Assembly (NCBI GenBank): GCA_025024175.1
Contig: QCXZ01000138.1
Span: 2,480,002 to 2,544,001, forward strand
Direction: 5' to 3'
Length of the DNA stretch: 64,000 nucleotides
Source of the DNA: Rhyzopertha dominica
Taxonomy: Eukaryota; Arthropoda; Insecta; Coleoptera; Bostrichidae
Part shown: one piece after another, positions 54,301-59,700 of the stretch
How the letters are laid out: the number at the start of each line of letters is the position of its first letter
Numbering within the stretch: position 1 is the stretch's first letter
The notes under the pieces: model-generated
What the model was told of the DNA's origin: nothing
The model's database searches: none
Seen by the model: the letters and a program-made list of their open reading frames with translations, nothing else
Position numbers and translations under genes: made by a program

Positions 54301-54916
54301 GGTCGCACATGCAAAAAGGCGGCAAAAAGAATTCAGAAACCCTGTAGTAATAATGCACAAAGGTGCTTAGCGTCATCTATTGATCACCTGCAATAACAGC
54401 CAAGGGCTGATAACAGTCATCTTATTCACATTGCAGGTACAACGTTAAAATAAAGAATATAACTAGTGGAGAAATTCCCCCCCCCCCCCCCCCCGTCAGC
54501 AAAACCTATAGATCTCGTGAATAGGTCACATTATTCTTTACAGTGATGGTCATGTATTCCATTTCAGGCGAATCCTTCCCCCCAACGGCTTGAGCCTATA
54601 CTTTATCAAACCCGACGAGTGCCAGTATCGTTGCCCGGAGCTGGACGCCTGCATCAACGTCAGCGTGTGGTGCGACGGCGTCGAAGACTGTCCCTCCGGC
54701 TTCGACGAGGCCCTCAAGCACTGCTCCTTCCTGTTCCAGCTGCCCGCGATCTACCTGTTCTTCGGCGGACTGGGCGTGCTCGTATCCAGCTTCGTCACGT
54801 GCCTCATCATCTGGAGGAGGTGCATCAGGAGGCGGCCGCGTTCGATACTCCAAACGCGCCTCAAGAGCCTCTCGTCGGACACGGCGTTCATCGACGAGAA
54901 GGGCACGATTTGCTGA
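156..54916 (+). CDS. Culd: Culd-like CUB and LDLa domain transmembrane receptor, 11 coding exons
   Basis: Join 156-342, 9821-9957, 19817-20096, 27875-28209, 31167-31361, 35275-35669, 38392-38628, 42672-42845, 43846-44275, 51485-51879, 54568-54916. Every junction is GT-AG and all phases agree, giving 1037 residues. Seen: hydrophobic signal peptide (1-20), LDLa (Cys26-Cys61, with the calcium-site signature DCGDSSDE), CUB-type region from Cys64, a second CUB with the SPNFPG and DYVTVYDG signatures (about 230-380), further Cys-rich CUB-like segments, membrane-proximal LDLa (Cys940-Cys974), one transmembrane helix (about 981-1003) and a 34-residue tail starting RRCIRRRPR. Known: Drosophila Culd has this order of domains and a similar length, and serves endocytic turnover of rhodopsin and TRPL in photoreceptors. 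Inferred: this is the orthologue. Introns carry many transposon relics and, in intron 9, an antisense Orc5 gene. An acceptor-like site just before the start codon suggests an upstream non-coding exon outside the window. Two N bases lie in exon 5. Confidence 0.85.
1288..1500. repeat. MITE-like element with about 40-bp imperfect terminal inverted repeats
   Basis: The left end (CTTACACTTACAGTCACTAA...TACCGCAATT) is matched in reverse complement by the right end (1453-1496). The interior carries two direct copies of a TTTGCACTAAAAYGGCGGA motif. A related partial copy lies near 51075-51150. No coding capacity. Confidence 0.5.
3167..3191 (+). other. Hammerhead-ribozyme-like core motif
   Basis: CTGATGA (3167-3173), one unpaired T, GGCT paired with AGCC (3075-type helix II at 3175-3178 and 3183-3186, loop GCTT), then GAAAC (3187-3191). 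Immediately after comes AACTG-AA-CAGTT, a 5-bp hairpin in the place of helix III. I could not find a convincing helix I. One base more than the canonical core lies between CTGANGA and helix II. Confidence 0.4.
4445..4550. repeat. Short inverted repeat, 21-bp arms
   Basis: The arms 4445-4465 and 4530-4550 are complementary at 20 of 21 positions (TCTATGCYGTGCTGTCTACA and one more base). The loop is 64 nt. No coding content; probably a small foldback or MITE remnant. Confidence 0.5.
6708..6768. repeat. AAT microsatellite
   Basis: A run of aat/aac trinucleotides, interrupted by a few variant units. Confidence 0.9.
6966..7940 (+). mobile_element. Penelope-like retroelement, 3' part with GIY-YIG endonuclease (decayed)
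   Basis: Translated in pieces, this reads as the C-terminal half of a Penelope-like polyprotein: FTLEKE...LHFLDLSM, KIDFEIY-KPTQSDVTIP and NRLLNIPL before 7219, then an open stretch 7219-7599 (TVKQIAFNNGYD...VIYQIKCMQCDMIYIGQS). The last part is the GIY-YIG nuclease core with its Cys pair; GIY is VIY here and YIG is intact. Stop codons and a frameshift near 7597 separate the end (HHLDENDVKILHCKRKGT...LLELLEIKKA). Known: such proteins join reverse transcriptase to this nuclease. The reverse-transcriptase core is missing, so the copy is 5'-truncated and dead. A degenerate hammerhead-like motif follows at 7903-7929. Confidence 0.8.
7903..7929 (+). other. Degenerate hammerhead-like motif behind the Penelope-like frame
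   Basis: TTGACAA at the CTGANGA position (two substitutions), one extra T, GACC paired with GGTC around a 6-nt loop, then GAAAC. It sits in the 3' tail of the Penelope-like copy. Confidence 0.3.
9535..9585. repeat. AAT microsatellite
   Basis: Interrupted aat trinucleotide run. Confidence 0.85.
9821..9957 (+). CDS. Culd: Culd exon 2: start of first CUB domain
   Basis: Residues 63-108, from CNRTYYGEVGKT to FGDLVQ. The acceptor is cttttttcag and the donor cag|gtaggt. Phase 1 at the left edge matches exon 1 and phase 0 at the right edge matches exon 3. The internal motif CHLTFTA, with one Cys in a beta strand, is CUB-like. Confidence 0.8.
12361..12480 (-). repeat. tRNA-derived SINE copy
   Basis: Read on the minus strand there is a pol III A box (AGTTGGTTAGCGC) and B box (GGGTTTAAACC) at tRNA spacing, followed by a tail GATCAAAGCTGGCAACTAC. 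The other tRNA-like sequence at 18232-18310 shares GGTCCCGRGTT and the GGCTGGCAA junction, which makes a SINE family likelier than a tRNA gene. Confidence 0.6.
12728..13300 (+). mobile_element. Ty3/Gypsy retrotransposon pol relic
   Basis: Frameshifted translation gives, in order, the reverse-transcriptase landmarks HPIPRIGNF, HKGLF-DRLPYGVAS, VFLDDTIVKSKNKKDHF (active-site LDD at 12890-12898), QKSITYL-FV-EKGCS, VNFYGKFLSN and then HFDPKFPIVLKYDAS at the RNase H start. This order and wording are typical of Gypsy pol. Several stops and frameshifts, and deletions between HPIPRI and HKGLF, show it is dead. No LTRs were found. Confidence 0.7.
13448..13800 (-). pseudogene. Unrecognised coiled-coil-like coding remnant
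   Basis: The minus strand reads GDAKNLRIYLKSMDTERNAEEV and further charged, helical residues to 13448, and upstream in another frame NEQNESLLEIQNVVEGLREEKAFV. The composition is Glu/Lys/Arg-rich and heptad-like, unusual for random AT-rich DNA, but two frames are needed and stops intervene. I cannot name a family; a retroelement gag or a host protein fragment are both possible. Confidence 0.2.
13998..14022. repeat. Strong short hairpin
   Basis: AAAACGCCG and CGGCGTTTT enclose a 7-nt loop. It resembles an intrinsic terminator in form, but in an insect intron it has no such role that I can support. Confidence 0.4.
15345..15680 (+). mobile_element. Penelope-like GIY-YIG endonuclease fragment
   Basis: One frame gives VRSFTCNECAPIYVGQAG...VRFKEHLK, the GIY-YIG core in a Penelope-like style (Cys-x2-Cys before YVGQ). 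A frameshift at about 15535 leads to NSFLASHLL...GLDNVKNFTYI, which continues the same domain. No reverse transcriptase is attached. Confidence 0.65.
16190..17310 (+). mobile_element. mariner transposon relic (DD34D, first Asp lost)
   Basis: From 16264 the translation starts CEVRAVIHFLCAK, a mariner N-terminus; later come ISALADSFPLVERTAIFRIVTEKL, HIIVDNQSWISYHNLETKQQ, GHSTSTKSKKFWQSP, GIVLLQDNARPHT and LAPSDYFLF, then a C-terminus like RYEKYLEVNGDYAEK. In the first catalytic box the Asp of the usual GDETW is Asn (16702-16704). The second Asp (16984) and third Asp (17089) are in frame with 34 residues between them, but a stop lies at 17041. There are several other frameshifts. Clear terminal inverted repeats were not found. 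Confidence 0.8.
18232..18310 (+). repeat. tRNA-derived SINE head (tRNA-like fold)
   Basis: D arm, anticodon arm (TTTGA/TCAAA, loop CTATTGT) and T arm (CCGAG/CTCGG, loop TTCAAAT) all fold, with intact A and B boxes. The acceptor stem has two mismatches and the would-be anticodon ATT is not a normal insect tRNA choice. Homology with 12361-12480 extends past the tRNA end into GGCTGGCAA, so I read it as a SINE. Confidence 0.6.
19817..20096 (+). CDS. Culd: Culd exon 3: rest of first CUB domain
   Basis: Residues 109-201. It continues the CUB fold with LTFDSFTLG, then SDGCPDGALHI and SWCGTSWG, which supply the second disulfide pair. The later part (FDFRLEYKFL) is the closing beta strand. The donor is gag|gtaagc, phase 1. 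An intronic N lies 45 bases downstream. Confidence 0.83.
22206..23081 (+). mobile_element. Mariner-type transposon, internally deleted, with intact inverted ends
   Basis: The ends 22208-22233 and 23054-23079 are inverted copies matching at 24 of 26 positions (CGAGGGTCATGTCA at both tips) and are flanked by TA on each side, the mariner/Tc1 target. The 872-bp interior keeps pieces of a transposase: GKTVAEIHCALQEAC and TKRS in the N-terminal DNA-binding part (about 22411-22520), DTATDNTFAAIVATIMEED (22562-22627), and near the right end RW-CVLDMQGNYIERF, the usual mariner C-terminus. Stops interrupt all pieces and the DDD catalytic core is absent. It could only have moved with a transposase supplied from elsewhere. 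Confidence 0.8.
23275..23508 (-). CDS. Unrecognised small acidic open frame
   Basis: 77 codons, starting MLVKGGTMESLMENDDADDC and ending CCYRSHFNT. The middle is rich in Asp and Glu (CQFEMKEDSGYEWKDDSVK). No splice context or family is recognisable. Composition is more protein-like than most frames here, so it may be the tail of an old transposase or a chance frame. Low confidence. Confidence 0.15.
   Translation of the reverse strand: MLVKGGTMESLMENDDADDCQFEMKEDSGYEWKDDSVKINLGIFSDSGNVADENNRSDGILPADTSKNCCYRSHFNT
25055..25345 (+). mobile_element. Tc1-like transposase C-terminal fragment
   Basis: Continuous frame reading CGTHIGEEFIFMHDKAKPHT, then ITEIGFLVMEYPACSPDLNPIDNLWKEL. This is the second and third catalytic region of Tc1-type transposases. 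The second Asp is at 25157; the third catalytic position, normally Glu in NPIEHLW, is Asp (25262), again 34 residues on. The first catalytic Asp and DNA-binding domains are missing. Confidence 0.75.
25590..25740 (-). mobile_element. LINE reverse-transcriptase scrap
   Basis: The minus strand reads GSGDSNFILFADDTVLINYIDRQ, with the FADD box of a non-LTR reverse transcriptase in its usual context (small residues, FILFADDT). The flanks are unreadable. Confidence 0.5.
26587..26766. repeat. Tandem duplication, two units of about 91 bp
   Basis: The unit starting AATCCGAGGTGGATTTT at 26587 recurs at 26679. Both units end with TATGTAGGTGTAGTTT. The second copy has small deletions. Confidence 0.75.
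26768..27165. repeat. Imperfect foldback repeat
   Basis: The left arm (TTTTTGTGGAAAATTTTCC and GAATATCGATAGTT near 26890) recurs inverted in the right arm (AACTATCGATATTC near 27040 and TTTTTCCACAAA near 27150). The arms are diverged and the total length is about 400 bp. Confidence 0.5.
27171..27490. repeat. Direct repeat pair, about 44 bp, 270 bp apart
   Basis: CCTTTAACCGCGAC followed by GACTGATRSATACGAGAATA occurs at 27171-27214 and again at 27446-27489 with few differences. Confidence 0.65.
27875..28209 (+). CDS. Culd: Culd exon 4: second CUB domain, N-terminal half
   Basis: Residues 202-313. After a Thr/Pro-rich linker comes CSRIFSDCDRKRC and the classical CUB signature SPNFPGVYPRNLTC. 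The acceptor is tttgttgcag and the donor caa|gtaagt, phase 0. The exon ends at CDEVQ, so the CUB reads on directly into DYVTVYDG of the next exon. Confidence 0.85.
28881..29040 (+). mobile_element. LINE reverse-transcriptase scrap
   Basis: Reads RYNFLVYADDIKLFKVTHKKLQ, the YADD active-site box of a non-LTR reverse transcriptase with the usual following strand, then after a stop PLQLIELMSLDADGAYC, like the LQxDLxxLxxWC continuation. Confidence 0.55.
30160..30470 (-). mobile_element. Mariner-like transposase remnant
   Basis: The minus strand reads FPHIMTCGETWVQHTTPKTKREAMV, matching the first catalytic box of mariner transposases (H-I-x-T-x-D-E-T-W), with the Asp lost (CGETW). Upstream in another frame AAEMFLTN resembles the stretch before it. 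No ends found. Confidence 0.55.
31167..31361 (+). CDS. Culd: Culd exon 5: second CUB domain, C-terminal half
   Basis: Residues 314-378. It starts with DYVTVYDGYTTRD, the typical CUB strand that carries calcium-ligand acidic residues, followed by FCGGGE and LLVEFST. N bases at 31336 and 31355 leave two codons unresolved, but the frame is unbroken. The donor is gag|gtaagc. Confidence 0.85.
32336..33540 (+). mobile_element. IS630/Tc1/mariner superfamily transposase gene, DD82E type, broken
   Basis: Three open stretches (32383-32727, 32746-33051, 33246-33446) form one transposase. The N-terminal part has a helix-turn-helix (LKVTSEMVGVPYTTVRDII). The catalytic core follows: NIVYLDERWYDTHD (first Asp at 32887), LPLGSVIVMDNANYHS (second Asp at 33169) and LPPYYCVLNPIELVWSTLK (Glu at 33417). 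Correcting one single-base frameshift puts 82 residues between second Asp and Glu, far from the usual 34-41. PPSRGKRIIILHAG between the first two Asp is typical of this clade in insects. Stops at about 32725 and 33049 and the frameshift near 33230 disable it. No terminal repeats identified. Confidence 0.75.
35080..35175 (+). repeat. Possible SINE remnant with pol III B box
   Basis: GGGTTCGAATCCCGACCAATGCC is a perfect B box with its stem. The A box upstream is not recognisable. Confidence 0.3.
35275..35669 (+). CDS. Culd: Culd exon 6: Cys-rich CUB-like ectodomain segment
   Basis: Residues 379-509. A long T-run acceptor precedes the exon. The residues include NCEFWLRG, TTCLYHLQG and CRSYLNVWDG, the pattern of a divergent CUB half (Cys, aromatic strand, then VWDG). 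The last codon is split after two bases (TG); using the acceptor at 38391 it becomes TGC, adding a Cys. Confidence 0.83.
35670..38391 (+). other. Culd: Culd intron 6
   Basis: About 2.7 kb of AT-rich DNA. Only short frames; I recognise no element or gene in it. Confidence 0.6.
38392..38628 (+). CDS. Culd: Culd exon 7: ectodomain segment
   Basis: Residues 510-588. Two acceptors compete: aatcag ending at 38380 and tttcag ending at 38391. Only the second keeps the phase of exon 6 (from the first, the frame set by exon 6 meets a stop). The protein is Cys-rich (ARYCKEHIPRSCDH, PRPCTLAES) and ends in a hydrophobic strand, SLTLELKLADSS. Domain assignment is uncertain beyond CUB-like. Confidence 0.8.
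39155..40167. repeat. 1-kb palindromic foldback element
   Basis: The left arm (39155-39639) and right arm (39659-40167) are inverted copies along their whole length, around a 19-nt loop (39640-39658). The inner stem is GAGGCTAGT/ACTAGCCTC; the outer tips are GGTCCGCCACCTAAAA and the complement of TTTTTAGATGGCCAACC. TA-rich bases at both tips fit a TA target duplication. No coding capacity. Arm divergence is small, so it is fairly young. It lies within a Culd intron and would be transcribed with it. Confidence 0.85.
41121..41345 (-). mobile_element. LINE (Jockey-like) reverse-transcriptase fragment
   Basis: The minus strand reads KQLRPISILPVTLEVLEKKVF, the conserved first reverse-transcriptase motif of Jockey-type LINEs (NYRPISLLPxxSKxxE), then YHRNVFCPTINRVSEKIAYHLHS, which fits the QxGFRxxxST stretch. 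No longer coding. Confidence 0.6.
42165..42612 (+). mobile_element. RTE-like non-LTR retroelement remnant
   Basis: It opens with GCCACCCACCGGCTTCTCAC and ends with ATCCGTTTAGTAATTTTTGA, then TTTATCGCGAACGGACAGAC and a GCGGCGGAGGACTTCGTTTT tail. I recall this pattern from 3' regions of insect RTE-type repeats. No frame remains. Confidence 0.5.
42672..42845 (+). CDS. Culd: Culd exon 8: ectodomain segment
   Basis: Residues 589-646. The residues are FRALYEFVDLHIDG, then DACSRIF, and the exon ends at YGRGGSNNI. The acceptor cttttta-cag and donor ag|gtaaga give phases that match both neighbours. The start strand (YEFVDLHIDGEP) resembles the end of one CUB unit and CSRIF the start of the next. Confidence 0.8.
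42846..43845 (+). other. Culd: Culd intron 8
   Basis: 1 kb with a hammerhead-like motif at 43656-43691. I see no other structure. Confidence 0.6.
43656..43691 (+). other. Hammerhead-ribozyme-like core motif
   Basis: CTGATGA (43656-43662), one extra T, GCCTCT paired with AGGAGC (one mismatch, one wobble) around an 11-nt loop, then GAAAC (43687-43691). Same architecture as at 3167 and 52751. Confidence 0.4.
43846..44275 (+). CDS. Culd: Culd exon 9: ectodomain segment
   Basis: Residues 647-790. The longest exon. It is Cys-rich (CVYRF, RQCKTY, LQCSG, DCLCAIS, MCKRNM) with alternating strands such as VKLVITKLIIKG and AELRFDVIGM. The GC content is high against the surrounding intron DNA. The donor gag|gtaaga gives phase 0. 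The intron that follows contains Orc5 on the other strand. Confidence 0.83.
47858..47863 (-). terminator. Polyadenylation signal of Orc5
   Basis: AATAAA on the minus strand, 36 nt beyond the Orc5 stop codon. Its closeness implies a very short 3' UTR. Confidence 0.5.
47899..49260 (-). CDS. Orc5: Origin recognition complex subunit 5
   Basis: An uninterrupted 453-codon frame, close to the usual length of ORC5 (about 435-460). Known role: ORC5 is an AAA+ subunit of the six-part complex that binds replication origins in the nucleus and helps load the MCM helicase. Seen: Walker A GGTSTGKS (residues 41-48), Walker B PVLVLDKADQLR (122-133) in the characteristic ORC5 form VLDKA, and a sensor-1-like strand ISVILVSEIIPEKF, then a helical C-terminal half with a late Lys-rich linker (KTKTRKDIKSKSK). 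The start follows a strong acceptor (tttctttttccag) nine bases upstream, so a 5' UTR intron is likely. The gene lies wholly inside Culd intron 9 on the opposite strand. It has no coding intron, but no poly-A tail or repeats suggest a retrocopy. The stop is TAA. Confidence 0.93.
   Translation of the reverse strand: MASTVAELTKEYPCRKQQIQQLCELFGYPDEPYPPTIFVYGGTSTGKSSILKAVLDHFSVKYVIVNLNECYSSKILFETVLNKFAEFHVDPTKGQSYAKCDNIMDFITHFKACAEAFALESPVLVLDKADQLRQMDHNLLSSFLRMRELTGLSISVILVSEIIPEKFQGRGNVIQAIKVYFPQYTREELLSILALDFPNAKVSIFNTYKRDLDINVEFYKNYLSVFLSVFFRACRDLSELRHMSRINFVDYCRPIVNGEYKPDDSMALWRHVAPILKSSLEVLYLRLSMEENKVDQIQKHLAFSKENLAQSLELPFYAKYLLIAAYLASYNPAKDDKRLFMKYHGKKTKTRKDIKSKSKVSEQLNTQMGPKAFSLDRLLAIFYAILEDKMGFNNNLLVQASSLVELQLLTSLSDNFSLDGQKYKCVVSFEFIQTISKMVGFNIRKYLSDFSHM
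49261..49290 (-). other. Orc5: Orc5 5' leader with splice acceptor
   Basis: Minus-strand sequence is a pyrimidine tract ending in CCAG at 49270, then ATAACTGAG and ATG. The matching donor, which would be further right, could not be fixed. Confidence 0.5.
51060..51160. repeat. MITE-like fragment related to 1288-1500
   Basis: Shares GAAAATGGCGACAATTG and GCAGTCACTAAATATA with the element near the left end. The order of the parts is that of an inverted copy with a deletion. Confidence 0.4.
51485..51879 (+). CDS. Culd: Culd exon 10: ectodomain segment
   Basis: Residues 791-921. It opens MNCDNHPRLITPSSPSRYLYVKING, the start of a further CUB-like module (SPSRYLYVKI), with IRCGTSNRIF, TICPYAS and the strand LVEIFSEGW. 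The acceptor is cttactttcag and the donor aag|gtaagc, phase 2. Confidence 0.83.
52620..52841. repeat. Small inverted-repeat insertion with hammerhead-like motif
   Basis: Arms 52664-52729 and 52766-52830 are inverted copies (TGACATGTTGTTTTCCGG against CCGGAAAATAACATGTCA, and so on) around a 36-nt loop. Outside lie direct repeats ACTTGAATGT (52620-52629) and ACCTGAATGT (52832-52841), a probable target duplication with one mismatch. The right half holds CTGAGGA, one A, a GACAC/GTGTC helix with 8-nt loop, and GAAAC. Confidence 0.6.
52751..52781 (+). other. Hammerhead-ribozyme-like core motif
   Basis: CTGAGGA at 52751-52757, unpaired A, perfect 5-bp helix 52759-52763/52772-52776, GAAAC at 52777-52781. 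The spacing equals that of the other copies. Confidence 0.45.
53737..54346. mobile_element. DNA-transposon repeat, long copy, left end missing
   Basis: Shares TTGCCGCCTCTCAGGAA, GAGTGTATTTTCAACA and TGTATTGTTTTGTRGGATA with 56424-56720. Its right end GAAACCCTGTA (54337-54346) is the inverted form of the ACAGGGTTTC tip seen at 56364. About 600 bp against 300 in the other copy. Confidence 0.55.
54477..54494. repeat. Poly-C run of 18
   Basis: Homopolymer 73 bases before the last Culd exon. The exact length may be an assembly estimate. Confidence 0.9.
54568..54916 (+). CDS. Culd: Culd exon 11: second LDLa, transmembrane helix, cytoplasmic tail
   Basis: Residues 922-1037 and the stop codon TGA. 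LDLa cysteines are 940, 944, 950, 957, 963 and 974, with the calcium-site segment WCDGVEDC. The transmembrane helix (AIYLFFGGLGVLVSSFVTCL) is followed by stop-transfer arginines and a 34-residue tail ending DEKGTIC. The GC-rich exon has long open frames in other registers and on the other strand; these are shadows. Confidence 0.87.
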
Positions 54917-56362
54917 CACAGCGACAATTCTGTGCGTTACGTTGAAGTGGACAGGGTCACCACTGTGTGACATCCTGGTCGGTTCGGCGTAACGTGCAGA
55001 ATTGCTCTTAGGCAAGGACTTTAAATAATTCTTTTTTTATATAGAAGGACCAAAATCATATACAATAGGAATTTTAACGGAGATTTTAGAATTGTGATTC
55101 GATATAGCTGTTAGGGATTTTCGGGGTGGATGGGGCGGGGAGACGTTGTTGCCGTTCAGAATTTTAGACAGGCCACAGACTGTGATGCAGGGAGCGCCGC
55201 TCTTGGCTGTGTTGCAAATGCAAAGGGATTGATGTGATCAGGGTCAATGATTAAATCAGTTTTGGTTTGTCTGATGTAATCAAACGCTATACCGGAAGCG
55301 AACAAAAACTATTGTTCACACACGCACATCCTGGATATCTTCATTAAGTGACTTAATTTTAGATGAATGTTTGGTCACGTCAGTTCAGACAATTTCTTTT
55401 TTTGCGATGTACTAACAAAATACAATATGTTCAAATATTGTAGAATTTGATACTAAATTTTTACTAAAATTTCTCGGGAAGTAGACGTGATTCCCAATTT
55501 TTGTAAACATTTTCGGAATCCGAATATCAAAGTCCAAAATATCATGCTGACCAGTGTGTAATACCAGGGGGGCAAATACATAATAATTCATTACTTAGCA
55601 TTTTATATACAAGTTGATAGTTTTAATTTAAAAATTCAAATTTCATTCGGTCTTAAAAACTGAACGCCGAGTGTAAGTAATCTATATATGATTATCGATT
55701 ACTTCTGAGATGCTTATAACTTCTAAATAAATCCGTCTAATGAGTGGGCACGACAGCTGGACTACCCTGAATAGAGTGTTAAAATAGGCATATGTGCAGC
55801 TAAAGAATATTTCAGTTTTTGCCCAATTCACCAATTTGGGACTCGGTCTCAATCCCTGAACGCATTGGTGTAATCGCACATTCAATATAAATTTGCAATT
55901 ACTCATGATATAAAAAAATGGCGCAATAATTTAGAGGTAAAATAAAGGCGACATCATTGAAGACGCAAAGATTGTTAAATATAACTATTTGTGACAGATG
56001 TCTATTTTGGTATAAATTATGAAACTTGGCTTGCATTTTTTCCAAACCTTGATCAAAACCGAGTACAATGAAATGCAGGGCTTTGCTACCGTTGTAATGC
56101 TACGAATACATACAACTTGAAAATTAGTTGACCTGTTTGTCTTTTAGACTCCTCGGTTTATGTATATGAAAAATTGCCTGTTGGTTGGTCTGTATTAAAT
56201 AATAATAAAAAATCAGCGTGTCAATCAAATCAGTACTCCGAGACAAATCCTAATAATTAAATGACAAAGCTTTTCCCTGTCACATCATTAATATTACAAT
56301 ATTGATTGTAGTATTTCTGACATTTTGGCTGTTCTGTTGAATGTATTGTGAATCGTCGAAAC

Positions 56363-56725
56363 TACAGGGTTTCTATAAATGATTCATGCATCCAGGGCGC
56401 TTATGGAAATTATTGATTATATCAGTTTGCCGCCTCTCAGGAAAGTAATGTATACTTGCAATCTGTCAATTTTTGAATTATTTGCTATATTTTAATGAGA
56501 AAACGCCTGGGAGTGTGTATTTTCAACACATTCTGTATTGTTTTGTGGGATACTTAATTTTAAGGTTGCAGAAAGCTCACATTTCGGAGCTGTGGGTGGC
56601 ACTGATCTGCAGCTACTATCGCTGTGCATATTGTAGCTTGGTAGTAGTTACAAAAAAAAGCGGCACACAGACTTCCTTAATCAACGCCGCCCGCGTTGCG
56701 TGAATCATTTATAAAAACCCTGTTA
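56363..56725. mobile_element. MITE-like DNA transposon with TA target duplication
   Basis: Inverted ends: ACAGGGTTTCTATAAATGAT at 56364 and the complement of ATCATTTATAAAAACCCTGT ending at 56723, both bordered by TA. Length about 360 bp. Its interior matches the longer copy at 53737-54346. No transposase is encoded. Confidence 0.7.
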
Positions 56726-59700
56726 GCGTAGCCGATTATGACTTTTATTTTAAAAAAGAGCGTAAGTTTATGAACTTTGAAAAATGTAAAGCTCCAGAAA
56801 ACATCCGAATACATAAGTGAATTTTACGTTATGGAGTAAAATGTTTTGAAAGTAATCTTTAGAATATTCATAGGCAACGTATGCTTACTGTTATATTAAT
56901 CGGGTACTTCCTGCATTTGCAAACAGTTAGGGTGAGTGGCTCAGTGCACTGAGTGGTTTTGTACATAGATAGAGATAGATAATAGATAGGTTCTTTTACA
57001 GCTTGATCAAATGTAACGCAATTGTTCTGAATACTGCCAAGATAAATTAAAGACCTGCCGTTGCCCAATTCAATGTCGTGCAAACCCGTGATTTTAATTT
57101 AAGTTGCACACACATTGCATTGGAGCAATATTCCTGCGCGAAGGTTTTGTGGTTTATTCCAACCGATTTTAGCAAATCTGTAAATAGTAGTAGGACAATG
57201 CTAATTTTTACAATGTGTTCAGAGGGGATGAAATTTCCAAATGCATATCAGATATGTGTAAATGATATGCGGTGACGCATACACTGCCAAATACCATCAA
57301 GGCGTTTAGATTCCTTAGGTACTTTTGAACTATTTATACTGAAATAGCTGGATTCAAGTTCGATATCGCTAAAATAATTAGTAGATTCTCATTTATATAC
57401 GTGATAAGACAGTTGCAGGTTTAATTAAGTTGAAGTTGGTTGTGAAATCGGAACTTTTGATTAGTTTTAATCCCACATCAATTACTTGATATAGATTATA
57501 AGCAATATAGCCACCTGACACCAATTTTAAGAAATGCTGTGCAGTCAAATCGGATAACTTTCGAACACAACTCTCAGGGCAAGTTTGCTATTAGGGAATA
57601 CGTGTTCAAATCACAATCAAAGAGAGGCTAACACTTGAACAGGCAACAAAGCAAACTCCTATGTAGGTATTTTCTGTGTAGGAACTACACATACATAAAA
57701 AGTCTTTATTTATTCTGCGGATGTAGAATGCAATAGCCTCTAAAATGCTGCAATCAGCCTATGGGCAATAATGTGCTGAAACTGCCACACATCTTTAAAT
57801 GTCTTGTACTATGTGTTCTATTAGTGTATAAAGATAAATAAATATCCAATTTGACTGCAAAACGCACAAGTTTTATACAAATGCCATACAATGTTCACAC
57901 AAAATACAAATTATTTCCAATACGATTTAAGTTGCAACGCATAAAATACCTTCCATTAGAACAAAACATAAATGCTAAGCTCTTTCACGTTGGAATATGA
58001 AATCTGTAACACATACTTTAACGCAACAAAAATTATGATTTAGTTAGGTGGAACTGACAATAAAATAAAGACATTTCAATTATTTGATTACGCCCTGCAG
58101 CTTTTGTTACTAGCGATAATAGTTTTCTGTATTTTGACTGTTGAGAAATACCTAGTGAATATACTATTTTCCAAAACCTAAACGCTGTTTATATTTTCTT
58201 TGAGTATACGCAGAAGGAATTTCTTTTGTTTGGCAATAACCGAAACGCAAATGAAACTCGTTCTTAACATTTCGGACTGTTTTACGGGAAATTAACATAT
58301 GCACATGTCTCATTCGTGAAACCACACTACTGGATCATTCAGTAAAATGAGAATAGAGGATCAGACTAAAACTTTAAAAACAACAGTGACAAAATCAAGT
58401 GGAATCAGTAGGTAAGTTAAATTGCCATAAAAACAAAATAAACAGGCGCGACATAGTTTTTCAAAAACGGTTTCTGAATTCGAAGGGCGTCATAATTACC
58501 AAAAACCTAATTCTTTGACTATAAACGTACTGTGAAATAAACAATTTAGGCTTCACACAGGGGTATTTAAAAAAATATATTTCAATGTGTTGCGCGTTTT
58601 ATTAGATAGGTTAAGTGCTAGTATATTCACTCACACTGGTATATAATTGTTTATAATGTAGGTATACAACATAATTTCAGTCAGTCTGTATAAATTAAAC
58701 AAATTCCTTCCCAGTTATGACAAAAAATATTGAAAAACTGCAGAGCACAGGTTTTGGCCTTCAAACCACCTTTTGCTAACCAGGCCACTTAAGTAATGAT
58801 AATATTATTCGCTGCTTAACCTAAATTCAAATGTTAGACGATTCGAAACATTTAAGTTGGCATCACTGTATAGTTAATGGTTGACATGTAAAGTGAGCGT
58901 GCCGTGCAACCGTTGTATCCTAAAATGCTGATATATTACGAGAAAGCTTTGTTTTCTATAAAAAAAATGCGGGTGCCAAAAGTACTGCCCAAAAAACCGT
59001 TTTTTTTTTGTAATCCTGCATTTTTAAATTCAAGTTACAGTAATCATAAATAGATCTTCTGTTAGTATTTTTTGTATTACATTTCTTTTGTAGATAACAC
59101 TTAAAAATAGTGGTGATTTCGAATTATATGGAAAAGCTATAACCACGGAAAAAAATTTTAAAAGCAAATATCCATAACAGAAACTTCAAATGAAAAAACG
59201 TTCTTCCTTTACAAGCTGAACAAAGTTAAAAAAATCTTTGGAGGCATTGAGGAGCCAACATCCAAAGCAATAGCAATATTTTAAGTCATAGGCACACCAG
59301 AAACAACTGAAAGTGCAGCATCATTCAATATTACTGGGAAATGCAATAAAAATGAACTTGTCCTGTGGATGTCAAATTCTGCCGAAATGGGTTTCTAGTA
59401 TGTAACAAAAGGCGATCAAAGGATAATCAAAAAACTGGTATAAAAACACCCTTTAAGAATGGAGTACCCAGCAAACCATAGTTTAGATCATTTTAATAGA
59501 AACGAAACAGCCTCTTACTTGCATCTAAAAGATACTTGCATTTTGGGACAGAAGGGCCAACATGTTTACAGTAGTCTGCAATATTGCCAAGGAGAATTCA
59601 CACAATACAGTACTATTTATAAATATACACGACTGCACATTACATAAAATCTGTACCATAAAACAGATGTCTTTTTCGAATTGTTAATGTGTTTTACGGT

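Larger units (their letters stand above)
51880..54567 (+). other. Culd: Culd intron 10
   Basis: About 2.7 kb. It has the inverted-repeat insertion 52620-52841, a long copy of a TIR repeat (53737-54346) and an 18-base poly-C run (54477-54494). A 93-codon frame at 53261 is not recognised. Confidence 0.65.

Noticed and set aside
54596..55015. 139-codon minus-strand frame over the last Culd exon
   Set aside because: It is a shadow of the GC-rich coding exon; the composition is Arg/Glu/Asp-rich low complexity and there is no domain.
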